From Adiantum capillus-veneris (lineage: Eukaryota; Streptophyta; Polypodiopsida; Polypodiales; Pteridaceae), in the NCBI GenBank assembly GCA_014529385.2, contig CM043956.1, forward strand, positions 94,133,221 through 94,197,220: a DNA stretch of 64,000 nucleotides. The letters run 5' to 3'. A program made the position numbers and the translations under genes. Position 1 is the first letter of the stretch; each line of letters begins with the position of its first letter. The notes beneath the pieces were generated by a model. It saw only the letters and a program-made list of their open reading frames with translations, was not told the DNA's origin and made no database searches. Shown here piece by piece: positions 45,729 to 58,516 of the stretch.

Positions 45729-46440
45729 TCAATAAAATTGTCTCATTAAACTAGAAATCAATGTCCGGTATGTGGCTACCATGGCGTATATAATACTTCC
45801 GTCTATTGAAGAATATGGCACCTTGTCCATTTTTGCTTTCTTAGCATCAGACTTGGGAGCATCACTCTTGCTAAGTTTTTTATATATCTGCATTGGGATG
45901 CTAAATGCAGCTTTCCCCCTACATATTAAAATGATGCAAGATTTTTTGGCATCTCCCAAATCTTTCATAGAAAACTATGTGTCAAGTGACTATTTCAAAA
46001 TGGAAATCTCATCTTTAGACCTCTCGACAATGAGCGTATCATCTACATAAAGTATAAAGATGATATGTGAACCATCGTTCAACTTTCGGTATAGAAGAAG
46101 TGATCTTTTTGGCTCCTTTCATACCCTTGGGATTGCATGTACTTGTCAAACTTCATGTACCACTACTTTAAGCCTTGTTTTAGGCCATAAAATGCCTTAC
46201 GCAATCTACACACCATTAATGCCCTCATAAGCTTCTCACATTTGACTTCAAAACCCTCTACTAGATATCCTTATCAAGATCCTCGTATAGAAATGATGTC
46301 TTCACATATATCTGGACCGATTCCATGTCCCCAATGGCTACTAGTCCAAGCACGAGATGCAATTTAGTCATCTTGACCATTGGAGAAAGGACTTCATCAA
46401 AATCCTTGATTTTGTTTTTGATGAACCCGTAGCAACCAAT
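45729..46440 (-). pseudogene. Degenerate Ty1/copia reverse transcriptase fragment
   Basis: Reading right to left across several frames: KIKDFDEVLSPMVKMTKL, LVLGLVAIGDMESVQIYVKT, SFLYEDLDKDI, then after many breaks MKDLGDAKKSCIILICRGKA and MDKVPYSSIDGSIIYAM. These match in order the RVT_2 domain of plant copia elements (FSPVVKM, DVKTAFL, MKDLGDAK, VPYSSAVGSLMYAM). The catalytic YxDD region falls near 46030, where the frame is badly broken. No LTRs could be paired with it. An old relic. Confidence 0.8.
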
Positions 46441-47214
46441 CTGGGTGAAAGCACGTATTGGTGGTTCTCTCCTGTGTACGAGACGAGATGTCCTCTACGC
46501 TTGGAATTGACAGGTCGATTGGCCTTCCTATTGTCACATCACAAGCTTCCTCTGCATTGAGTTGTGATGTGCACCCGTCCTCTTTGTTGTCCTCATCCCA
46601 ATCTCTTCTTGATGTCCCCTTTGTTGGTTGCTATGAGGTCCCCGCAGAGGGATGTTGCTACTAAGTCCACCCTTGAGAGAGCAGCCAGGCCTATCAAGGC
46701 CAACTCCAAACTCATGTCTCCTCGTAGCACCAAGACCACACCGTCTGTGCCGCCCAAGGAAGTGAGGACACCAAATACTTGTGCAAGCAAGCTGAGTTTT
46801 TCAGTTGCGCAATCTGAACATGGAGGGTCTTCTATCCTTGCCGACGACAACAGGTCTACATCGAAGAGCAGAGGTGAGTTGTGCATGTTGTGCTGAAAAC
46901 TCCATATTGACCATTTTTTCATGCGCTATTAATGCATATTAGTTGAGCATTCTTTGATCTGTATGTCAATACATAAATAAATGATATACTTTTTTAGGGT
47001 TTAGGGTAGCTTATTTTCAAAACAAGGTTTTCCATGTGTTCTAGTGCAAGCTGCATGTTTGAGATTTGCATTGCATATGACAATTTGCATGTTACGAGAT
47101 TTGATACTATATGTATGTTGTTAAAAAAGTCATTACAACTTACGGAATGTGTGAATTGACTTGATCTTTGTAGGGAAAAATTGAATGGCCATGCTCACAA
47201 AATCTTGTCATACA
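46441..47214. other. Unassigned DNA
   Basis: It may include eroded copia sequence up to about 46560 on the minus strand. The plus-strand frame at 46564-46896 has no domain. Confidence 0.4.
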
Positions 47215-47930
47215 GGACTAGGGAAGTTAGGTATACCAGTACAAAATTTGGTGCTTGTGATACTGGCATTGGCAGCTACCAAATTTGGTACTATAAAGTA
47301 CCAAATTGGGCGTTGTTCATCTCACTACAAGGTGATTGTTGAAGATAGCTTATTTTGGGAAAAAACAATATTATGGGATGGGAAAGTTAGGTATACCAAT
47401 ACAAAATTTGGTGCTTTTGATACTGGCATTGGAATCTACCAAATTTGGTTTGTAAAGTACCAAATTTGGTGCTGGTGATCTCACTACAGGGTGATTGTAT
47501 AAGAAAGCTTATTTTGGAGAAAGAAAATTATTATGGGTTGGGGAAGCTAGGTATACCAGCACAAAATTCGGTGCTTTTGATACTAGCATTGGAGACTTCC
47601 AAATTTGGTAGTGTAAAGTGTCAAATTTGGTGTTGAACATCTCACTACAGACTGATTGTAGAAGAAAGCTTATTTTGGCAAAAAAATATTATGGGATGGG
47701 AAGTTATAATAACAATACCAAATTTGAAGCTTTTGAGGCTTAAAGTACTGGTATTGATAAGTACCAAATTTGGTACCGGTCTTCTCATTGTAGGGTGATT
47801 CTATGTCATGAAAGGTTGATTATACAAACTTTATAGTAGAGTTAGCCTTGTTTTGGGGGAAAAACAACATTGTGATCTTGGGAAGTTGCAATTACTAGTA
47901 CTAGTAAGTTTCGAATTTGGCAGTGGTCTT
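47215..47930. repeat. Tandem repeat, ~160-bp unit, 4-5 copies, rich in CAAATTTGGT
   Basis: Copies start near 47218, 47381, 47541, 47698 and 47878, each with GGGAAGTTAGGTATACCA, GATACTGGCATTGG, CTCACTACA.GGTGATT and AGCTTATTTTGG. The palindromic word TACCAAATTTGGTA and shorter CAAATTTGG recur about ten times. The later copies are more divergent. Confidence 0.85.
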
Positions 47931-48560
47931 CATACGTACAGAAGATAAAGTATTATTCACTAAAGGTACATGTTGTGCAATATTCAACAGAGCATGCATT
48001 GTCAAACGCTGAAAAACTTTACTACCTACTATCGAATTTGTACAAGATTGTGCAATGGCTAAAGGAAGCTACCAGAAGAGACTTCAAAATGCAATATTCA
48101 CAATGAGCAAGTAAACACCAATCTGCTATTTTGGTATAGTTTCTTCAAAGTGTGCAGCGGAAAGTAGACCTACTCTGCAAAGCACCCAAAAAAGCATTTG
48201 GTAAATTAGTATTCTCATCATGTTTTTAGCAAGGGAGGCAAAGAAAGAGGAAAAAGTGTGTGTCATGCAAACGTGCCATACAGCAATATGGGGGAGAGTC
48301 GGCACTGTGTCCCCAGAAATAATAAGAAACGGAAGCCGTGTCATGCCCTGTAGATTGTATGTGCCGTCCAAGCAGACATATAGACATGGAGATTAGGAAG
48401 TAGATTACAAATCTTTCTGAAAGCGTCGCTCGATATTGTTCGGCACTATCTTGTTGCTGACGTCCTTATTGATGGTTGTAGATATACACAATTTATACCG
48501 GCTATTGAAGTTGAAAGGTGATAAATATCATTAATCTAAATCAATTAAACATCCAATCAT
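47931..48560. other. Unassigned DNA
   Basis: No feature is recognised. Confidence 0.5.
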
Positions 48561-48564
48561 TGCC

Positions 48565-48860
48565 ATATCCTGCTATCATATCATAGTTGCCAATCGATGT
48601 TGCATACACTAGGGTAGTCAGAGAGCGTGAGAGTAAGTACATCAATTCTTTGCTTGATAAGGAAATATCCTGCTGTTGTATCATAGTTGCTAATCAATGC
48701 TGCATACACTAGGGTAGTCAGAGAGAGTGAGAGTAAGTATAGCAATTCTTTGGTTGATAAGGAAATAGCATGCTATCGTATCATACTTTGCGTACATTAG
48801 GGTAGTCAGAGAGAGGGAGAGTAAGTATAGCAATTCTTTGGTTGATAAGGAAGCTAAAAT
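48565..48860. repeat. Tandem repeat, ~105-bp unit, three copies
   Basis: TCATAGTTGC.AATC.ATG, TGCATACACTAGGGTAGTCA, GAGAGTAAGTA and CAATTCTTTG.TTGATAAGG are repeated from 48565, 48668 and 48770; the third copy is shortened. Confidence 0.85.
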
Positions 48861-50861
48861 GGAGTCGCTTTTATTAGCATCACGATCGAAGGTAGTCAAG
48901 TACCTGTGAAAGGAGGATAAGGAGAGTTTTTTTTTAAAGATGGAATTTTAAAAAAAATCGAGCACAGCTACTGTTGGCATGGCGGCGTTACTGCAACAGT
49001 AGTGTCACTCGCATAAGACGATCGGTCGTAGTACTAAAAGGGAAAGTTAACGCCGTGTGAGACTATGTTAACGTGGAACTATATGGGTATTTTTTTTAGA
49101 TTGAATAAAATTAGCTCTATAGTCAATATTCTTTGTTGAAGAAAGGCTCTGCCAAGGCTAGGACGAGAGCAAGGAGCAAGCACCCGAGCCTTTGCTTGCG
49201 AGGAGATTCCTGTAGAGGGTAGGAGGGGCTCTTGAACTTAGATTCACCTTCACCGGCTAGCAAAGAATCTCGTGCATGGAATGCTCAAAAAACAAGGGCA
49301 TAGCAAAGAAACTAACCTTGACAAGCTTGTTGCGTGTTGCTTTATGCAGCGCTAGGTGCCTTGGCAAGCTTTCTAAATCCGTTTTTGTCGCTCGTGCCCA
49401 ATCCTCATTAGACAATTGCCTGCGTATAGCAACGAAGCAACTAATAAACCACGTTGTTTGATTTACGCATGCTTGCTTAATAAAGCTGCGCTGGGGATAA
49501 AGTTGCACTTGAAAAGCCTGCGCAAATCAGAGAACTCGTGAAAGCTGAGATCCCACCGTTCGCAGTTTTCTTCAAATCGGGTGGTTGAATACTACGCTAC
49601 GTGGATGATTGTGAGGCCAGAGCTAATAAAATCAATATAGGGCAACCAAGTAAATAACTAAGCCTCATTCTTGGTCACACACAAAAAAGAGCATTAAATG
49701 AGTTACTAAGCTTACCCTTTATAACTATGTCGATTTTGGCATAGTTGTGAAGTTCAAAACATAGTTTGGGAGGATGAATGAATAACTAAGTCTCGCGTAA
49801 CCATGCAAGAGGCTTTGTGCATAGTTGGCATAGTTATCAATAACTGATAACTAAGCCTCACGTGATCATGCCCTTACTCAACGCATCTATCGTGATTCAT
49901 CTCTTGCTTTGTTTTTTTAAAATCGTAGACACATACGACACATACTAGATCACCCACTAACAATGTGCTCACCCAACCAATTTCATGAAAGCACCTTGTG
50001 TTTAGACTATACGTGTTACTATTTTAAATAGATTACTTAAACACAAAAGAACGCAATACTCAAAACAAAGCTAGTCAAACAAAAAGATAGTATATGCACA
50101 AAAGTATTTCTATGTTCGAAGCATTTCTCTACATTTTGGTCGAAGTAAATATTGATCTCATTTTCTCCTATACTTCAAGACAAGAAGTAGGTTATAAATT
50201 AAGTAGGTCCTCATCTTCAAAGGCAGACTACAACAAATTTGAACATCATTAAGCAAGAAAAAGACTCACTTGAACAAGACATCAGATTTTGTTAGCTTTG
50301 GATATGTTTTACAAGTGTCGAAGAGCCCGTTAGCTGTTGTGTAGGTTAAAACTAGCTTAACTACATTCTTATTTAGTACAACTCGGTGTGTGTGTGTGAG
50401 TGAGAGAGAGAGAGAGAGAGCTCTTAAAACACACCATCTATACTATATATAATTGAGCTTAAAATTTTCAAGGAAGGAGACAACATCCATGTGTCACTCT
50501 CCCTTCATTTCAAAAACACATTTGGTTTGAAATATAAAAGTAAAGTGTAAGTAACAAGTACTCCGATGGTAGAAAATGAAAAGACTTAGTTTTGATGTGA
50601 TGGTAGAAAATGAAAAGATTTAGTTTTGACTTAGTTATGTCAAAAAGTCACAATACTTAGTACTATATATATATATTTATATTATTTAAACTCTTTAGCA
50701 AGGCCATGGAGTTTTCACTCTAGCCTTGAATTTTGAAGGGTGATTACTTTTGTTTTTGTAAAGAGTGTCTCTACTTTGCACTCTTGGAAAAATAACGAGC
50801 AGCGAGATGTGCTATGCGTCGATAAGTTGGTTCGCCTCAAACGTGTGTGTGTGTGTGTGTA

Positions 50862-50899
<38 letters not shown>

Positions 50900-51119
50900 T
50901 CCCACATCCGTCTTCACACTTTCTTTGTCTTTTTGCGACCAATCAACAGATGCTACAATGTTGAGAGCTCCAACGTGACCAAATTTTTTAGCTTTCTCAA
51001 GTTTTCACATGTCAAACTTCTAACATAGGCAAGAAAAAAGGGGTTCTGCAAGGTGACAGGTGGCCTTGCCTACTGCTACAGTGCTCACGACAACAGTCAT
51101 GCAAGGCGGGTCTTCGATT
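48861..51119. other. Unassigned DNA with microsatellites
   Basis: Three loose ~100-bp echoes of AATAACTAAGCCTCACG lie between 49650 and 49870. A short (GT)n(GA)n is near 50387-50420 and a compound (GT)n(GA)n at 50843-50899. No gene is recognised. Confidence 0.5.
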
Positions 51120-51325
51120 CAGTGTTTCGGAAAAATGTGTCTCAGCTTAATATCATGTCATTCTTACTTTCAAAAATGCCGGTCAAGGGCAAGGCAAAAA
51201 GGAGAAATTCCATCCCAAAATAGTGTAAAAACTTGTAAAATAAACATAATTTTCTAAATTTCCTCTTGGAAAATTAAAGTAAAGCAATTTTGTATATTTG
51301 AAAAAATGATTTTTCTAGAACACTG
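51120..51325 (+). mobile_element. hAT-type MITE, 206 bp
   Basis: Starts CAGTGTTTCGGAAAAATG and ends ATTTTTCTAGAACACTG. The interior matches the 11183-11400 family (TGTCTCAGCTTAAT near the start). Flanks CTTCGATT and ATGTGATT agree at 5 of 8 positions, so the target duplication is eroded. Confidence 0.75.
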
Positions 51326-51863
51326 ATGTGATTGCATTGGAAGATATCACTGCCAGTCGAGGGTATTGACCTTGGTCTTTAAGTTAGCAATCCTTTGCTC
51401 ATTTGGATCCTCCTTGGTGTTGCATACCTAATGTGGGCTCTTTGCCTCCTCCTAGAAATGATGACTCCGGTCTCTTATTGTAGGGTTTCCTCCATGCATG
51501 TGTGTCAATTGTAGGACTTCTCCATGTCATTTTGCTTACATTTAGAGCCTGGTCACTTTGGAACGGCTAAATAACCTTCTAGCTTTCTTTGCAAGTCAAG
51601 AAAATCTGTGGCTTCGAAGATAAATTCTTGATTTGTTTGAGTGGTGAGACAGATCTTGAGCAGGTTTCTGCTAACCGAGGGAGTCTCAAAAGTCAACCAT
51701 TTGAAAGGCTATGTCCGTTTTGAGACTCTTAACTCCCACGATTAGATAGGTAGAGAGAGAAGAGTTGGCTCGTGACCGGGCAGAAAGCAGGTTCGCTGGT
51801 ACACGCGACCAGCCTCTCAGCCTCTCACATGCTTCATTTTAATACTACAAACTAGACATGCAG

Positions 51864-51906
<43 letters not shown>

Positions 51907-53264
51907 TTTCTTCCTATTGACGTGGTTTGAGACCCGTGAGCCTTGAGATCGATTAATCTCGACTCTCAGCTATTATGTTTAGGCAAACCTTATCCAATCC
52001 AAACATTGTTAGCAACAAGTTGTCATGTTGCATACAAAGTGTTACAGGATATAATTCACATACGAAAAGAGACTCTCCTCCATGTAGTGCCTCAATGCTC
52101 TGTCTCACATTTAAGGGAGTGGGAGCTAAGCCAAATGGTTGTTATGGGTCAGGGCAAGCATGTGAATGGTTGAATACAATCTACTCTCTCAAAGAAGAAC
52201 ATGCATGTGTGTATGTGTGTGTGTGTGTATGTGCATATGTGTCTGCTCTCTCAAAGAAGAACATGCATGTGTGTATGTGTGTGTGTGGATTTTGCAGCAC
52301 GCCCTTTCTTTTAGTATGATGCCCAAAGCTCTTGCAAAGAGAAATGTTTGAGTGAATTTTTCTGCTTTCATTGCCCTCACATTTTAAGGTGCCAATCGTG
52401 CCCAAATGTACACAAACAAACAATATGTGTCTTATATTACTAACCTACTTATCGTGAATTGCAAGAGACCTCAACATCCATTTGACGAGTCTTGGTAGAT
52501 GACAGTGTACATGATAGCTAGATTGAGTGCAATCCAACCTAAAAATTTCAAAACTTACCACATATAGAAACAAAGTTGTTATAGCCATGCAATTACCTCC
52601 AAGTCACACACCCATCATGAATACTGCCTTTGCACGCGTGCGTGCACACACACACACATATAGATAGAGAGAAGAGGGATGGGAGGAGGGGGCACATGTA
52701 GCCGCGACAACGCGCGTGTCACATACTAGTGTTTAACTATACAAGATGATTGAAGGCTTGTCACATTGACACATGTGCCTAATTTTACTTTAGAAGCACG
52801 CAACCCAAATGGCCACACCATCCCTCTTTTAGATTAGTAAGATTAAGGAGAGAGATTAGTAAGATTAAGGAGAGAAAGGCCAATTGTGCAATCCACCACA
52901 TTCTACAAAGTCTCCACAAAGTACGATTGGAGAAACCAATTCTCATATGCTTAGAAACCTCTTTATGCTTGCACCCAAGACCTCACGATCCAAGTTTCCA
53001 TTCACGTGGTCTAACCACTTCACCCACAAACTCATGATGTTTTCACAACCATCTTTGTAAGGCCATATTTTGAGTGCACATGTTGCCCACATTGTCCAAG
53101 TTTAGTTTGAGCCCGGATTTTGTTTGAACAAGACATCTACAATCACGATGCTTGATGCTCCACACATGGACTTCAACACCATGAATCCCATCACCCCCCT
53201 TCATCAAATGCATTGCACAACAAAGATTGTCTTGTGTTCTACATGTGGACTTCGACATTGTGGA

Positions 53265-53265
<1 letters not shown>
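51326..53265. other. Unassigned DNA with CA/GT repeats
   Basis: (CA)n at 51867-51904, a ~75-bp tandem pair at 52186-52290 (TCTCAAAGAAGAACATGCAT then GT repeats), and a 22-bp tandem pair at 52834-52877 (GATTAGTAAGATTAAGGAGA). No gene is seen. Confidence 0.5.

Positions 53266-53295
<30 letters not shown>
53266..53295. repeat. Poly(C) tract, 30 nt
   Basis: Uninterrupted C run, followed by CA/A-rich sequence. Length is unreliable. Confidence 0.9.
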
Positions 53296-55102
53296 ACAAA
53301 CCCCCAAAAAAACCAAAAAGCACACATTGTGAATCCCAATCAAGGCCACAAAAACAATATTTTTAAAGTAATGAGCTCAACCTCGTCCCAATGTGAAAGC
53401 AACGTCAAATTTACACGGGGTCAACGGTAATTTACAACTCAAATTGAAGCGGTTTCTATGGTTGCCATGCGTGTTCTAGCACAAGGCTTACCAAAAAAAA
53501 CAATTGCAGCACAGGGGCATATATTTAAAAGCACAATTATCAAAGCTATTGACAGGTTTTCCTTCCTAAGACACACCTTGGTGACAAAGATTACTACAGA
53601 TGCCATCCTCAAAAATTAAAAAAGCATGAGTGTAATGTCAGTTATGGTTTTACATGATCCAAGATGGTGGGTTAGCAGATTCCTGCATGCAATGATTGAA
53701 TATTGGTCTTGTATAATTCTGAAAGGACAAGCAAGCATACCATCAAGTAAAATGGAATCGATACTTGAAGACCATGTAAATTATGGAGTTTCGTTAAATA
53801 AATGTCAACAATCTTTTGAGCCAAGTTTCTCTCTGCTCACCATCTCATTTGTAAATCAAGCAATCATGGAAGCCAGTACTTCAGAAAAACAACAACTTAA
53901 TGTTGTGTGGGAGTCCTAGTGATTACATAACTTTACCACGTTGCAATTACTAAAGCAAAATTTATGCAAGCCAAGTAGGCAACTCATGCATAAGACCTTC
54001 AAAGAATGATGTTCTCATTTGGATGATAGGACAAAAGTTTCAAAAACACTACAGGAGTAAAATTGCAATGGTTAGAGGGAATGTGTCAATGAACGGCCAA
54101 AGGATGAGGATGACTAAAAGTGGAAAATGCAGTTATATATGCACCCTAAACCAAGATAAATTTAGCAATGATATGTTTTGCAGCATTACAGAAAATACAA
54201 TGACTGACAGTTCGTGGAGAAGCGTCAAATGACAATGGAATCATTATCCAAAAACTTCCCCAAACTAGCCATCCAATTAGCAAATGCCTTCCCAATTAGA
54301 TCTGCATCACTCGTCACTTTGCATTAATAAGATCATGGGACGATTAGACAAGATGTCATGTGCGCATTGGCTCTGTGTGCCATTCGAATAATAGATAAAA
54401 CGCTTTAAAAAGATGTCATTCAATGCCTAGAAAAGAGGACGCACAAGTGTCCTATTTCGATACCAAACTAGAGTTAAACCTGCTATCTTTACACATCATC
54501 TCCTTGCTGAGGAGGGTAGTATGTTAGTCTTGAAAGAGGGGGAATATACAAAGGCCCCAACTTCCCAATCCTCATAACCACCAAGCAACGTGTAGCTGCA
54601 AAACTCAACGGGCCACTTGGAAGGCATAGAAGTAAAGAAACAGGCTACAGCCCTGTTTGTCTCTGCCTTCAAGGCTAGGATGCCAAATATTTCAATTCTG
54701 GTGGGGCAAGGACGAGTAGATGGATGCCTCTATCTAGCTTGATCAACAAACCACCTGAGCAGACCTCCTTGCTTTGGGACAATTGCTCTCTAGTTTTTTT
54801 CTTTGATGAAATGGCATTTTGAGACGTCATTGGCAGGGGTGACTTTATCAGAGTGCATAGTGAGTGGCCTTTTGAAACGCCTAGCCAATGGAAAGCTCCA
54901 AGGGCAGCTTTCGCTATTGCATTTTGATATGCTTTGTAAAGACAAGGATTGTCCTCAAGCTACCTCAATGGTCCAAAACAAACTCTGAGCTATGGAAAGT
55001 GGATTGACTTGCACCCACTTAGCAGTCTATGCACGGTTGAAGTTCTGAAGGTAGAGTAAGATGCTTTGTTTGGCTGGGGAATGTGAATCCAAAAAAAAAT
55101 GC
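53296..55102. other. Unassigned DNA, possibly an old coding relic at 53600-54240
   Basis: A 97-codon frame at 53626-53919 (VLHDPRWWVSRFLHAMIEYW) and broken continuation look protein-like but match no family I can name with confidence. Nothing else is recognised. Confidence 0.35.
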
Positions 55103-55210
55103 AAGAGCTTGCAAGAGGACAAAGGCACAAGCAAGCTTGACATGGATAGCGGACAAATGAAAGAGCTTGCAAGAGGACAAAGGCACAAGCAAGCTTGACA
55201 TGGATAGCGG
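55103..55210. repeat. 58-bp tandem duplication
   Basis: GAGCTTGCAAGAGGACAAAG...CATGGATAGCGGACAAATGA is repeated exactly once, from 55105 and 55163. Confidence 0.9.
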
Positions 55211-55401
55211 TGATAAAGAGCTAACAAAGGAGATCGGCATGGCACACGTGGTGGCAACTACTGTGGCCACAAGACCAGATTTTTAGTCAAGTGGCAATTA
55301 TCGTAACTAGCTTCAGCCACACAGGAAGAGGCTTGTGGATGTGTGCACCAATCCATTCTTGTTGGCCCGATTATGGACAAGATGTGTTTCAAATTCATTG
55401 T

Positions 55402-58172
55402 TGTCACGTGCACATCTAACCCTATGTGTACGTGGACAAGCTACTTCATGACATCGATTCTGTTCAGTTCAATCAGTCTAGATTAGGAAGTGATCTGGCA
55501 CTTTTGTGAGTCTGTTCGTAGATCGTGCATGTCCAGACACTTAGAGTAGATGCATATCCTCTGGTTGCACACAACATGATGCATTACCATCAGATTCCAT
55601 CAAGAGCATTTTACAGTGCAGAAAACCTATTTTCCTTATTTTAGCCGTTTTTCTTATTATTTTTAAGTGACTTTTGCTGGGAAACTGGGTAGGGCAATTG
55701 AGCCAAGCAAATATAAAAGAAAACCTAGCACTAGTGAATTCTGACAGAAGAAGGAAGGAGAGCACATGCACCTGCTCGCAGCAGGCCCTCCGGAAGACTT
55801 CTCAAGCAAGAAACCCTACAAGCCCTGGCGTTTTCCATCAGTGAAGCTCAGCATTTTCAACAGCCACCTCCGTAGAAGATCAGCCCCTTGGACAACGTTT
55901 TTCAGCCAGGATTGACAGCGTTTTTCAGTCCCTTTGGACACCGTTTTTCAGACTGGATTGACAACGTTTTCAGCCCCCTTGGACAATGTTTTTGTAGCCA
56001 TTGATCCAACGTTTTTCAGCCCCGTGGAACATTGATTCTCAGCCAAGATTAGCTGCATTTTTAGAGGTCTACATTAGCGTCTTTGCATGGTTGTAGCCGT
56101 GTTTTCTCAGCCCTAAGAGCAGTGTTTTTCATCAGTCATCAAGTTCACAGATGAGCCCCAACTTGATGAGCCCCAACTTGGTGCAACAGGGACCGACTCA
56201 CAGCATTTAGTTTTCAGCCTTAGTATCGTCACCATCGTCCCGCATCGTAGACTTCAACATAGCATCACTTAGACTCATAGCATCAACGCCTTGTATCAGA
56301 TTTGTGCAATCAATAGCATAGACTTCTCTCGCCATCGAGAGAAGGGTTCTTGGAGGAGGGTTTGACAACTCTTCTGGTGTTGTATTCTTCTTTCTCTATC
56401 TCTCAGTCTCAGCACCTTCATTCGCAGTGTTTGCCACTTTGTTTGTGATTTGCACTTTCTCACTAAAGGAACGAAAGGCTCTCCCTTCCGTAAGTATGTC
56501 ATAATAATCAATATCTAATTCTCCTAAATGATTTTCTCATATCAAACTGATCATTTAATGTGGGGAAGGCCAGGGGAGAAAAAGCTAGAATATTGGTTAA
56601 GCTAGCAGACCGGCCACAGTAGGGATCCAAAGGAGGGAAAATAGGGATCCAAAGGGGCGGCCATCTGCAAAAGAGCCATGTGCAACAATGGGCTAAAAAG
56701 ACCCTAAGGTTCAGCCCATTAAGACTTCCAAAATGCTAAGGTTCCAAAATTCAAAGGTTGTGTCCAAAAGGTCAACCCTAGGGAAAATTGGATGCTTAGT
56801 GTGTGTACAAAAGTCTTCTTCAAAGCCTACAAAGGAGGGGGCGAGCCCATTTAGTAGGGGATGAGAGAGAAAGCCACACACACACACACACACACACAGG
56901 CTCCCTTTACACAAAGGGAATTAGGGACACATGTCAGCTGCCTAGGCCAGATGCCCACAAGGGGTGCCCAATTCCTATTGGAAGACCCTTGAAGTGGACC
57001 AATGAGAATTAAGCTAGAGAAAATCTAGTTTAATTAATTTAAAAACATTTAATAAAAGAAACCAATGAGAATTAAGTCTCCTAGAAGACTATTGGGCAGT
57101 CTCCCAAGGGGTCCAATGAGCATTCAGGAGCCCAATGGCTTGCCTGATTCCTATTGGCCAGGAGGCAAAGGGGTCCAATGAGAGTTTAGTTTAATTATTT
57201 AATTACCTAAAGCTCTCACAAAAGAGGAAAGGGGGACACATGTCAGAAGGCTATCACTTATGCTGCTTAACACCCATTGGCTTGACTTGGGGAGGTCCAA
57301 TGAGGCAAAAGCCAGACCAATTTAGCAGGAAGGGCTCGCCCAAGAGAGAGGGGGGGCTGATTTTTGCTTGGTATTGACACACACACACACACACTTGACC
57401 ATGTGTGAAGAAAGAATACTCTATCTCCTCTCAAGCTTTAATGGAGAGCTCATCACCTACTCCAAGCTTGTGAGATAGAAGCCTACATCAACACTCTCTT
57501 GGCATGTGGATGCAAATCCAACCAAGAGCCAAGCTTCAATGCATGCTCATCTTCTCTACCAAGCTAATTACTAAGCTAAGCTATGCTAATATGAGTGATT
57601 ATGTGAGGAGATGTACATCTTTCTCGTAAGATACTCCTTCTTCCTCTCAATCTACTCTCATACCCTGCTAGCTCTCACCGTCTTCGAAGGTGTGTGAGGT
57701 CTTGGGTCTGAGAACGGGGATAATTCAAGTTGTGTTTGATTAAGTGTTTTGCTTAGTGCATGAAGCTTCCATCTTCATTGCACTAGCTAGTCTTGAAGGA
57801 ACACAAAGAATTGTATTGTACAATGTCTCTCTTGATGGGAGAAACCATAATACAAAGCCTTTTGGAGGGGGGACCGGCTCCATGCAAATCCGGTCCTCAA
57901 CTGTTGTCAATAGCTTAATTTCTCTCTCTTTTGAAAGTATTGTTGATGCTATCTAACTAGGTGTTATGCTTTTTGTTGCTCTCTCCACCCAAGCACTCTT
58001 GTAATTCTCATTAGGAATCTATTCTAATGAAATGCCCACTATGTTCATGCTAATTTCCGCTACACATAAGTTATTAGGCCATTAAATGTTACAAAGTAAA
58101 AGGAACCTTGAGCACAGTTCAAAGCACTCATCTTGAGCAAAGTTCAACATTCACTTCCGTTGCACCATCACA
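55402..58172 (+). repeat. 5' LTR of the LARD-like element, split by a solo LTR
   Basis: Segments 55402-56496 and 58099-58172 together match the 3' LTR. It contains ATATAAAAG near 55713 and, at 55885-56130, short repeats built on CAACGTTTTTCAGCC and related words. Confidence 0.88.
56497..58093 (+). mobile_element. Solo LTR, 1,597 bp, nested in the 5' LTR
   Basis: Begins TGTCATAATAATC and ends ATGTTACA, with a perfect AAGTA duplication on both sides (56492-56496, 58094-58098). No internal coding. It holds (CA)n at 56876-56898 and a shorter one at 57379, repeated CCAATGAGAATTAAG words, and a polyadenylation-like end (CTTGTAATTCTCATTAGG). The TG..CA ends and 5-bp duplication indicate a solo LTR left by recombination; a partner family is not seen in the window. 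Confidence 0.8.
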
Positions 58173-58516
58173 TTGGTATCAAAGCTTTGGCAGTGTTATG
58201 TATCGCTCAAGGAAAGAACCACAATAAGTTTTTTGTTTATTATGGTCGCACGTACGTGTTTTGGAAGAGTGACAGGAAACCCAAGAAAGAAGGGCTTGTC
58301 AAACCTCCCTTTGTTTCTCTTTTCACTCATTGAGAGTAGACCGTGCACTTAGCGCCAGGCCAATCGACGTGAGGTGGGAAAAAGCAACATTGGTGCGAGC
58401 GCAAGGCCTCCAAGGGATGCGCCCGCAGGAAAGAGAAGAGCTCGCGTAAGAGAAGGTCCTTCTCTAACACAGCTTTCAAGCTAAAGAAGAACCTCAAGAA
58501 CCTCAAGACTGGAGAA

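Noticed and set aside
46564-46896. 110-codon ORF ending at a possible splice donor
   Set aside because: No recognisable motif and an equally long antisense frame; not enough for a gene call.
47215-48860. Regular repeats considered as a CRISPR-like array
   Set aside because: Units are 105-160 bp without short conserved repeats and unique spacers, in an evidently plant nuclear context.
53626-54240. Possible hAT or other transposase relic
   Set aside because: Some protein-like stretches (DPRWW, WSCIILKG) but no ordered set of family motifs; left unassigned.
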